NCBI GenBank assembly: GCA_027056465.1
Contig: JALUKS010000186.1
Coordinates: 1-7,318 of the forward strand
DNA from: Sulfurimonas sp.
Lineage (GTDB): Bacteria > Campylobacterota > Campylobacteria > Campylobacterales > Sulfurimonadaceae
DNA: 7,318 nt
Direction: 5' to 3'
A program made the translations under genes and the position numbers. Every line of letters begins with the position of its first letter. Within the stretch, counting starts at the first letter, position 1. Positions 1-5,726 of the stretch are shown here, piece after piece. The notes below the pieces were generated by a model. The model worked only from the letters and a program-made list of their open reading frames with translations. It was not told the origin of the DNA and searched no databases.

Positions 1-211
1 CAAGAGTAAGTTCTGGCATTTTTTTATGAAGTTGTTTACTAAATGTTGTTGCTTTCATCTTATCTGCATCTATAAGATAGAACTTATGATCTCCATCACA
101 AAAGATAAAACTCAAATCAAAACTACTAAGTTTCTCTTTCACTGTTATAGCACTTACAACACTAATCTCATGCTCAAAACTCGCCCCACCAAATAAAATC
201 GTTAATTTCAC
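1..211 (-). CDS. ddl: D-alanine--D-alanine ligase, N-terminal part (cut by window edge)
   Basis: This is the 5' end of a leftward gene; 70 codons are visible before the window edge. The translation begins MKLTILFGGASFEHEISVVS, and the LFGG-S-EHEIS-SA pattern is the hallmark N-terminal strand-loop-helix of D-Ala-D-Ala ligases. These ATP-grasp enzymes join two D-alanines in the cytoplasm to make the dipeptide for UDP-MurNAc-pentapeptide. The Glu of EHE (residue 13) matches the family glutamate that contacts the first D-Ala. The start is GTG at 211-209: an AAGGA ribosome site (220-224) lies 8 bases upstream and no in-frame ATG precedes it. The ATP-grasp and C-terminal catalytic parts lie outside the window, so an intact gene cannot be confirmed. 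It sits 20 bases after ruvA and is probably co-transcribed with it. The same ruvA-ddl adjacency is known in other Campylobacterota. Confidence 0.9.
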   Translation of the reverse strand, partial: MKLTILFGGASFEHEISVVSAITVKEKLSSFDLSFIFCDGDHKFYLIDADKMKATTFSKQLHKKMPELTL

Positions 212-219
212 TATATATT

Positions 220-224
220 TCCTT
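220..224 (-). promoter_or_regulatory. Ribosome binding site deciding the GTG start of ddl
   Basis: On the minus strand this reads AAGGA, 8 bases before the GTG codon at 211. It lies wholly in the 20-base gap between the ruvA stop and ddl. It supports GTG as the real initiator, because no ATG in that frame lies upstream and the conserved LFGG motif begins only five residues into the protein. Confidence 0.7.
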
Positions 225-231
225 TTTCTTT

Positions 232-804
232 CTAAACTGTCTGTAGTAATTTCAAAGCACCTTTAACCAGTGCTGCCGTATCATCACCCTCACAAGCTGT
301 GAGTGCCTTAGATATTTTATCTTTTTTAAATCCTAGTGCTTCAAGTGCTTCTCTAGCCTGAGCAAATGCAAGAGTCGCATTTGGACTACCATCTCCAGAC
401 TCTATTAGCTCAGTGTCAAAACCAGCAAGTTCAACAAGAATACGCCCTGCTCCCTTTGGTCCTATACCTGGCACTTTTTTCACACCATTTAAGTCTTTGT
501 TATTTATGACTGTTGCAAACTGAGAAGGTGTGTAGGTAGAGCATATCGCCATAGCTACTTTTGGTCCTACTCCGTTTATCTTTATGAGTCTTGCAAACAT
601 CTTCTTCTCATTCATATCCATAAAACCAAAGAGCAGTGAAGCATCTTCACGAATGATTTGCGAAGTAAAGAGAGATACCTCATCTTTACCTAATGCCGAA
701 AATGTTTGTAGAGAGATAAACACCTCATAGACTATGCCTTGCACATCTACATGCACAAATGCAGGTTCTTTATAAGCTATCTTGCCTTTAACACCTACTA
801 TCAT
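232..804 (-). CDS. ruvA: Holliday junction branch migration complex subunit RuvA
   Basis: RuvA forms a tetramer that binds four-way DNA junctions and loads the RuvB motor for branch migration in recombinational repair. The 190-residue product has the full family layout and near-usual length (E. coli 203). An OB-fold domain covers about residues 1-63 (start MIVGVKGKI; LLFGF at 57-61). A double helix-hairpin-helix domain follows, with NGVGPK at 77-82 and VPGIGPKGAGRI at 111-122. A flexible linker (about 131-142) leads to a C-terminal three-helix domain (about 144-190, with ALEALGFK at 153-160) that contacts RuvB. The second hairpin is unusual: the common GIGKKTAERL reads GIGPKGAGRI. The start ATG (804-802) overlaps the upstream gene's TGA as ATGA, so translation is probably coupled. 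A modest AAGG site (815-818) lies 10 bases upstream inside that gene. ruvB and ruvC are not in the window. Confidence 0.97.
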   Translation of the reverse strand: MIVGVKGKIAYKEPAFVHVDVQGIVYEVFISLQTFSALGKDEVSLFTSQIIREDASLLFGFMDMNEKKMFARLIKINGVGPKVAMAICSTYTPSQFATVINNKDLNGVKKVPGIGPKGAGRILVELAGFDTELIESGDGSPNATLAFAQAREALEALGFKKDKISKALTACEGDDTAALVKGALKLLQTV

Positions 805-2705
805 TCTTTCATAGCCTTTATTGAGTATTCACCCTCTTCATCTTGTACTAAACCAAAAATCATATCTCGTGAGCCTTCAGCTGGTTTATATACCAACTCT
901 TCAGGTGGGTCTATAAGTTTAAACTTTATCTCGTTATAGCCCACCCATCTATCTCTATTTATCACTCTGGCATCTAAAATATTATCTTGAAAAGAAGATG
1001 TTTGTGTGGTATGTAGAAGAAGAGTGTCATTTTTAAGCTTATACTCTGACTTTAATTCTTTTAAATCATCTTGTAATTTCATAAAAGCCTTATATTTTTG
1101 TACAAAGGCAGCAGGAAGTTTAACTCCATTCTTTTTATAATGCACTAACCTTTTTTTTATATCTAAAAAAGAATGTGTTCCTTTTTTTATGCTCAGTTCA
1201 AGTTTTTTCATCTCAGACCTAATACTCTTTACTATAGATTCTAACTCTTGTATATTTTCTTGATTCTTATTAAGACCCTCTTGTTTATCTTCTTGAAGAA
1301 GTGGATCAATGATAAATATATTCTCACTTCCTTGGAGTTTGTTTATCTCTATTCGTTGTGCTGCTGTTACTTTTACATGAGAAGCACACACTTCAACATA
1401 AACATCTTTTGCACGAATAGACCCACCTAATGCTTGCATGATAGTAACACTATCAGCTTCAACTTCACCATGTTCTAGTCGTGTGATATGTACCTCTTTT
1501 CCCTTAGCCTTCCCCTTATGAATGTTAATGTCTAGCTTATCCGCTTCTATGAAAGATGTTTTATGTGTCTGTCCCCCTACACTTGCTTTAAGTGCTTTTA
1601 CAGATGAATTTGAACCTACATTACCATCTATAACAATCTCACTTACCTCAACTTGCATACCCGAACCTATAGCATCTTTATTGACATCTTTTTCATTGAC
1701 ACTTAAGTTAACATCAGAGTCTACACCACTTAGGATTGAGCCTGTCTTCTTAAAGCTAATCTCATTAATATCCATCTTGTTTTTTATACTGTATATATTG
1801 TCATTAAAAGCAATATAGCCATTTTCTTTTGCAATATACTTCACACTCAAACTATCTTCCTCTTGACGAATAGTCTCATCTATAGCGAAAGCTACTTCAT
1901 GTGCCACAACAGGCTCTCTAGGAACTAAGTACTCTCCACGGCAATTACGTCCAGGAGTTCCCTGCATAGGTTTTATATATTCAATAAGCAGTTCATTCTC
2001 TTTTACACTTTGGATAAATCCACGAGAGGCATAATCTATCTTCTCTTTTTCATCTATCGTCTTGGCATTTTCATAGTGAAGGATTAAAGCATCATCTCGT
2101 GTAGGTGTCGGCTCAAAAGCCTCAGCAATAAGAAGTGTCTCTTTTTTCTCAAATGCAGCAGAGCCATCTACTTTTATCTGTGCGCTTAGCTTAGATACTA
2201 CATCTAGCAACATCTCATCAAAGATATTTATTAAAATACCTGCTCGTATTTTTCTTTTATTAATAATGTCTGTTAAATTTTCGTTGAGATTGTCAGCTTC
2301 TTCTATCCTTGAACCTGCAGCAATACTCATATAAACTTTACATTTACTAGCATTGGCTCCAATAGCAAACTTAAAATCTGAAAAATAGTTATCTGCCGCT
2401 CTCCCAGAAAAAATTTCTATCTCATATGTTTGTTTTATTTCGACATAAGGATTTAAGAGTGTCTCTGTCTCATCTAATTCATAAAGATCATGCTTATCTA
2501 TGCCCTCCCATTCTCCATCTTGTTCTTTATCAATTATGCGCATATATGTAAATATCTCTATTAGATTAAAATCTACTAAATTAACATCTATCTTATGAGC
2601 AGTTGCAATTTTTTGTATCTCTTTTGCAACATTTTGTGTGCGCACGACTGTAGGTTTTATAGTAGTACTTTTTGTCGTAATTTTAGAAGAACCGAAGAGT
2701 GCCAT
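801..2705 (-). CDS. DUF342 / FapA-family protein (flagellar assembly protein A-like)
   Basis: This 634-residue protein has no visible signal peptide or membrane segment. Residues 1-200 are a mixed alpha/beta N-terminal region. The stretch PMQGTPGRNCRG (246-257) matches the Gly-rich turn typical of DUF342 proteins (pattern K-P-G-x-x-G-x-x-x-x-G). Residues about 320-465 are short alternating hydrophobic strands separated by Gly, Asn and Asp turns (for example VEVSEIVIDGNVG), consistent with the family's beta-helix-like core. Residues about 470-565 are charged and helical, a likely coiled coil, followed by a short C-terminal beta domain. In Vibrio, FapA is tied to flagellar assembly and polar localisation; whether that applies here is inference. 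The start ATG has an AGGTGA site 7 bases upstream (minus strand of 2713-2718). The gene heads the leftward operon, diverges from murJ, and overlaps ruvA by 4 bases. The coiled-coil coding region carries A8 and A7 runs. Confident of the family, unsure of the role. Confidence 0.8.
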   Translation of the reverse strand: MALFGSSKITTKSTTIKPTVVRTQNVAKEIQKIATAHKIDVNLVDFNLIEIFTYMRIIDKEQDGEWEGIDKHDLYELDETETLLNPYVEIKQTYEIEIFSGRAADNYFSDFKFAIGANASKCKVYMSIAAGSRIEEADNLNENLTDIINKRKIRAGILINIFDEMLLDVVSKLSAQIKVDGSAAFEKKETLLIAEAFEPTPTRDDALILHYENAKTIDEKEKIDYASRGFIQSVKENELLIEYIKPMQGTPGRNCRGEYLVPREPVVAHEVAFAIDETIRQEEDSLSVKYIAKENGYIAFNDNIYSIKNKMDINEISFKKTGSILSGVDSDVNLSVNEKDVNKDAIGSGMQVEVSEIVIDGNVGSNSSVKALKASVGGQTHKTSFIEADKLDINIHKGKAKGKEVHITRLEHGEVEADSVTIMQALGGSIRAKDVYVEVCASHVKVTAAQRIEINKLQGSENIFIIDPLLQEDKQEGLNKNQENIQELESIVKSIRSEMKKLELSIKKGTHSFLDIKKRLVHYKKNGVKLPAAFVQKYKAFMKLQDDLKELKSEYKLKNDTLLLHTTQTSSFQDNILDARVINRDRWVGYNEIKFKLIDPPEELVYKPAEGSRDMIFGLVQDEEGEYSIKAMKE

Positions 2706-2712
2706 ATTTTAT

Positions 2713-2718
2713 TCACCT
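2713..2718 (-). promoter_or_regulatory. Ribosome binding site of the FapA-family gene
   Basis: On the minus strand this reads AGGTGA, 7 bases before the ATG at 2705. It is the strongest ribosome site in the leftward operon and supports the chosen start. Confidence 0.65.
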
Positions 2719-2746
2719 GACTTATAACTAAATTTATTTTGAGCTT

Positions 2747-2752
2747 ATTTTA
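2747..2752 (-). promoter_or_regulatory. Candidate -10 element for the leftward operon (FapA-family gene, ruvA, ddl)
   Basis: The minus strand reads TAAAAT, preceded by CGT (close to the extended TGn form). It would start transcripts near 2740 and give a leader of about 35 bases before the ATG at 2705. A rival is the TATAAG hexamer on the minus strand near 2721-2726, but that lies only a few bases from the ribosome site, too close for a normal leader. No good -35 is visible, as is usual in Campylobacterota. Motif-based call only. Confidence 0.4.
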
Positions 2753-2762
2753 ACGAAAAATT

Positions 2763-2771
2763 TGTTAAAAT
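2763..2771 (+). promoter_or_regulatory. Candidate extended -10 promoter for murJ
   Basis: The sequence TGTTAAAAT fits an extended -10 (TGn then TAAAAT at 2766-2771). Transcription would begin around 2778, leaving a leader of about 29 bases to the ATG at 2807. If correct, it rules out the in-frame TTG at 2762 as a start because that codon would lie upstream of the transcript. Confidence 0.5.
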
Positions 2772-2806
2772 GGAGTAAAATTAATAATATATACATAAAG
2801 AGTCCC

Positions 2807-4213
2807 ATGTTTAAAGCAATATTTACTAATAGTTTCGGCATACTCCTTTCGCGCATACTCGGATTTATAAGAGATTTACTCACAGCTTCAGCACTCGGTG
2901 CGAACATCTACAGTGACATCTTTTTCATAGCGTTTAAGCTTCCAAATCTCTTTCGCCGTATCTTTGCAGAGGGTGCGTTTACTCAGGTCTTTATTCCTGC
3001 ATTTGCTAGAACTAGACATAAGGCAGTCTTCTCTGTCAACATCTTTTTAGTCTTTGTCTCTATTATCTTACTTATCACCCTGCTCGTCAACATCCTCCCT
3101 GCTCTATTCACCAAAGCTATTGCAGTTGGGTTTAGTCAAGAGACCATCGCCATAGCAGCCCCCTATGTAGCCATTAACTTCTGGTATCTCCCTCTTATCT
3201 TTGCTATGACCTTTTTAAGTGGAATGCTACAGTATAAAAACCATTTTGCGACTACCGCGTTTAGTACAGCACTGCTTAATCTCTCTCTCATAGGTGCACT
3301 TCTTTTGAGTCATAACAAAGAGGAGAGTGAGATAGTCTACTATCTAAGTGTTGGTGTTGTGATAGGTGGTGTACTACAACTCATCGCTCATATCATCGCC
3401 ATCTACAATATGGGACTTATGAAGCTACTCTTTGGGGGAGTAAAATATCTCAGAGTAAAAAGTAAAATCATTAAAAAAGATACACAAAAATTTCGTCGTA
3501 ATTTCTTTCCTGCCATGTGGGGAAACTCCACCGCTCAAGTCTCTGCTTTTTTAGATACCTTTTTAGCATCATTTTTAGCAACGGGGTCTATCTCTTACCT
3601 CTACTATGCCAACCGTATCTTTCAACTCCCTCTAGCTCTCTTTGCTATCGCTACTTCCATCGCCCTCTTTCCTAAAATAGCAAGATATTTAAAGAACAAC
3701 GATGAAGCAAAAGCAAAAGCAAATCTCAAAAAAGCCTTCTGGTTCTTGGCGTTTGTACTCACTGCAAGTACCATAGGCGGTATCATCCTCTCAAAAGAGA
3801 TAACATGGCTACTTTTTCAACGCGGTGCCTTTAGTGCGACCGACACAGCCAACACAACAGCCGTTTTACAAATGTACATGATAGGACTTTTACCTTTTGG
3901 ACTCCAAAAACTCTTCGTACTCTGGCTCTATGCAAAAGAGATGCAGATGCAAGCCGCTAAGATAGCTACACTTTCCCTTGGCGTTTATGTAGTAATGGCT
4001 CTCTCATTCATTTCCCCTTTTGGAGTAGCAGGTCTAGCTCTTGCTTCTACACTTGGTGGCGTTGTGAGTTTTGTATTTACACTTAAAGTTTTTGGATTTC
4101 ATGAATTCTTTAATTTCTTAAAGTCTAAAAATTCTATCTATCTACTGATTTTTTCACTTTTATTTACAGATCTTCTTTTAGAATTTCAAACATTTCTATT
4201 TAAAATGGTATAA
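2807..4213 (+). CDS. murJ: Lipid II flippase MurJ (MviN)
   Basis: MurJ moves lipid-linked peptidoglycan precursor (lipid II) across the inner membrane. The 468-residue product is almost entirely hydrophobic helices, as expected for a 14-helix MOP-superfamily transporter (E. coli 511; this one is slightly short). N-terminal family motifs are plain: SRILGFIRD (15-23) and KLPNLFRRIFAEGAF (44-58). YYANRIFQLP (266-275) marks the second half. The central-cavity arginines essential in E. coli MurJ correspond to R16, R22, R50 or R51, and R270, all present. The start chosen is ATG 2807. The same frame opens 45 bases earlier at a TTG, but that stretch has no ribosome site, encodes polar residues unlike the family, and overlaps a candidate promoter. 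The ribosome site at the ATG is weak (AAAGAG, 2797-2802, only 4 bases away). The next gene, cysS, begins 50 bases after the stop. Confidence 0.95.
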   Translation: MFKAIFTNSFGILLSRILGFIRDLLTASALGANIYSDIFFIAFKLPNLFRRIFAEGAFTQVFIPAFARTRHKAVFSVNIFLVFVSIILLITLLVNILPALFTKAIAVGFSQETIAIAAPYVAINFWYLPLIFAMTFLSGMLQYKNHFATTAFSTALLNLSLIGALLLSHNKEESEIVYYLSVGVVIGGVLQLIAHIIAIYNMGLMKLLFGGVKYLRVKSKIIKKDTQKFRRNFFPAMWGNSTAQVSAFLDTFLASFLATGSISYLYYANRIFQLPLALFAIATSIALFPKIARYLKNNDEAKAKANLKKAFWFLAFVLTASTIGGIILSKEITWLLFQRGAFSATDTANTTAVLQMYMIGLLPFGLQKLFVLWLYAKEMQMQAAKIATLSLGVYVVMALSFISPFGVAGLALASTLGGVVSFVFTLKVFGFHEFFNFLKSKNSIYLLIFSLLFTDLLLEFQTFLFKMV

Positions 4214-4214
4214 T
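4206..4214 (+). promoter_or_regulatory. Extended -10 promoter for cysS overlapping the murJ stop codon
   Basis: TGGTATAAT is a perfect extended -10 (TGn then TATAAT at 4209-4214). Its TATAAT includes the murJ TAA stop (4211-4213). Transcription would start near 4221 and leave a leader of about 43 bases before the cysS ATG at 4264. No -35 box is clear. cysS could therefore have its own promoter besides read-through from murJ. Confidence 0.5.
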
Positions 4215-4249
4215 CTTTATCTAAGTGAAAATTAATAAAATACTAAATG

Positions 4250-4254
4250 AGGAA
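4250..4254 (+). promoter_or_regulatory. Ribosome binding site of cysS
   Basis: AGGAA, preceded by TG (TGAGGAA at 4248-4254), lies about 9-10 bases before the ATG at 4264. The spacing is slightly long but normal, and it supports that ATG, whose product begins in register with other CysRS proteins. Confidence 0.6.
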
Positions 4255-4263
4255 CAATAACAA

Positions 4264-5664
4264 ATGACAATCTACGACTCAGTAAAAAAAGAAAAAAGAG
4301 AATTTATCCCTCTCGAAGAGGGGAAAGTTAGCCTCTACGTTTGTGGACCCACGGTCTATGATGATGCTCACTTGGGGCATGCGAAGTCTGCACTAGTGTT
4401 TGACCTACTTACTCGTGTCTTAAATGCCAATGGTCTTGATGTGACTTATGCTAGAAATATTACAGACATTGATGATAAAATTATCAAAAAAGCTATAGAG
4501 CAGAAGAAAGATATAAAAGAGATTACCGACTTTTACACTGAGTCCTTTCATAAAGAGATGGAAGCGATCGGTGTGAGTCGCCCTGACATCGAACCTAAGG
4601 CTACAGAATCGCTTAATGCTATGTATGAGATGATGCAAAAGCTCGTAGAGAGTGGGCATGCTTATACTACCAAAGATGGAGATGTTTACTTCGATACAGC
4701 AAGTGATAGCGAGTACCTTACTCTCTCTAAACGTGTTCAAGAAGAAGATGATAGACAAGAGCGTGTGGAGTCATCAGGTCTGAAGAAAAATCCTGCTGAT
4801 TTTGCCTTATGGAAATCTGTTAAAGATGATAGCATAACTTTTGAGTCTCCTTTCGGTGCTGGTCGCCCAGGATGGCATCTTGAGTGTTCTGCTATGATAG
4901 AGAAGCACTTAGCCAAACCTGAGTTGGCGTTTGGAGTAGATATACATGGTGGTGGGGCTGACCTACTCTTCCCTCACCATGAAAATGAAGCAGCACAAAC
5001 ACGATGTAGCTCAAACCACCAACTCGCCAACTACTGGATGCACAATGGCTTTGTGAACATAAACGGCGAGAAAATGTCTAAAAGTTTAGGCAATAGCTTT
5101 TTTCTCAAAGATGCCCTTAAAGGGTATGATGGTGAAGTACTACGTTTTTATCTATTAAGTACTCACTATAGAAGTAACTTTAACTTTAACACAGAGGACT
5201 TAGCCACTGCTAAAAAACGCCTTGATAAGATATATAGACTTAAAAAGCGTCTCTTTGGATTAGCTGATAACTCTGACTCGACAGAGTTTCAAACAAAACT
5301 CCTAGAGGCACTTAACGATGATATGAATGTCTCCACTGCCCTAGCCCTCATAGATGAGATGCTCTCAAACGCCAACGAGACACTAGACACAGCTGGAAAA
5401 CATAAGGCTCTTAAAAAAGAGACTATTTCCAACTTAGCTTACATTGAGAAGCTTTTAGGTTTTGGTGTGAAAAATCCTTTTGAGTATTTTCAGTTTGGAA
5501 TGGAGGAAGCGACTAAGTTAGCTATTGCTACACTGATGGAGCAACGCAACACTGCAAAAAAAGAGAAAAACTTTGAAGAGTCAGATAGACTTCGTGATGA
5601 GATACTCGCGTTTGAAGTTTCTCTAATGGATACTCCAGCTGGAACATTTTGGGAAAAGGTATAA
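4264..5664 (+). CDS. cysS: Cysteinyl-tRNA synthetase (CysRS)
   Basis: CysRS is the cytoplasmic class I enzyme that attaches cysteine to tRNA-Cys using ATP. The 466-residue length is typical (E. coli 461). CGPTVYDDAHLGHAK (27-41) carries the HIGH-type signature (HLGH, 36-39). KMSKS is exact at 270-274. The active-site zinc ligands line up with E. coli C28, C209, H234 and E238 as C27, C208 (WHLECSAM), H238 and E242 (PHHENE). Five extra residues lie between C208 and H238 relative to E. coli (around 215-222), in a loop and without obvious effect. The C-terminal helical anticodon-binding region (about 305-460) ends with the usual RNxAKKEKNFEESDRLRD (428-445) segment. All catalytic elements are intact. 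The gene follows murJ by 50 bases; the murJ-cysS pair is conserved in Campylobacterota. Confidence 0.98.
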   Translation: MTIYDSVKKEKREFIPLEEGKVSLYVCGPTVYDDAHLGHAKSALVFDLLTRVLNANGLDVTYARNITDIDDKIIKKAIEQKKDIKEITDFYTESFHKEMEAIGVSRPDIEPKATESLNAMYEMMQKLVESGHAYTTKDGDVYFDTASDSEYLTLSKRVQEEDDRQERVESSGLKKNPADFALWKSVKDDSITFESPFGAGRPGWHLECSAMIEKHLAKPELAFGVDIHGGGADLLFPHHENEAAQTRCSSNHQLANYWMHNGFVNINGEKMSKSLGNSFFLKDALKGYDGEVLRFYLLSTHYRSNFNFNTEDLATAKKRLDKIYRLKKRLFGLADNSDSTEFQTKLLEALNDDMNVSTALALIDEMLSNANETLDTAGKHKALKKETISNLAYIEKLLGFGVKNPFEYFQFGMEEATKLAIATLMEQRNTAKKEKNFEESDRLRDEILAFEVSLMDTPAGTFWEKV

Positions 5665-5665
5665 T
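5660..5665 (+). promoter_or_regulatory. Candidate -10 for the chemoreceptor gene, overlapping the cysS stop codon
   Basis: TATAAT is an exact -10 consensus containing the cysS TAA stop (5662-5664). The start would fall near 5672, leaving about 55 bases of leader. The bases before it (AAGG) do not give the TGn extension, and no -35 is clear. The 62-base gap after cysS shows no terminator hairpin, so read-through from cysS is also possible. Confidence 0.4.
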
Positions 5666-5713
5666 AATTAATACAATACAAAGAGTTATTGTCTTATCAT
5701 AGCGATATATATT

Positions 5714-5719
5714 AAGGAG
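5714..5719 (+). promoter_or_regulatory. Strong ribosome binding site of the chemoreceptor gene
   Basis: AAGGAG lies 7 bases before the ATG at 5727, near-ideal in both sequence and spacing. It is the best ribosome site in the window and fixes the start of the receptor. Confidence 0.75.
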
Positions 5720-5726
5720 TTAGCGA

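Larger units (their letters stand above)
2747..2771. repeat. 25-base dyad (8-base perfect arms) in the divergent promoter region
   Basis: ATTTTAAC at 2747-2754 and GTTAAAAT at 2764-2771 are exact reverse complements separated by 9 bases. Two further inner pairs match (2756/2762 and 2757/2761), giving 10 of 12 matched pairs around a centre at 2759. The arms contain the candidate -10 hexamers of both divergent promoters. The symmetry could reflect a regulator site or simply the outward-facing promoter pair. It is AT-rich, so a chance component is possible. Confidence 0.6.

Noticed and set aside
1522..1818. 98-codon open frame on the plus strand opposite the FapA-family gene
   Set aside because: It lies wholly antisense to a well-supported coding region, has no ribosome site, and its Ser/Thr/Leu-rich composition is what antisense reading of such a gene gives.
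4247..4267. Six-codon mini-ORF (MRNNNK) overlapping the cysS start as ATGA, a possible leader peptide
   Set aside because: It contains no Cys codon, has no ribosome site of its own, and its first codons are the cysS ribosome site itself. Chance is the simpler explanation.
4420..4758. 112-codon open frame on the minus strand inside cysS
   Set aside because: It is antisense to the strongly conserved CysRS catalytic region and resembles no family I recognise.
5679..5708. Sigma-28 (FliA)-like promoter, CAAAGAGT ... AGCGATAT, before the chemoreceptor
   Set aside because: The spacing between the two parts is about 3 bases too long, and the transcript would begin inside the ribosome site (5714-5719). 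The TATAAT at 5660-5665 is a better candidate.
5665..5726. Terminator between cysS and the chemoreceptor
   Set aside because: No GC-rich inverted repeat followed by a T-run is visible; the gap is simply AT-rich.
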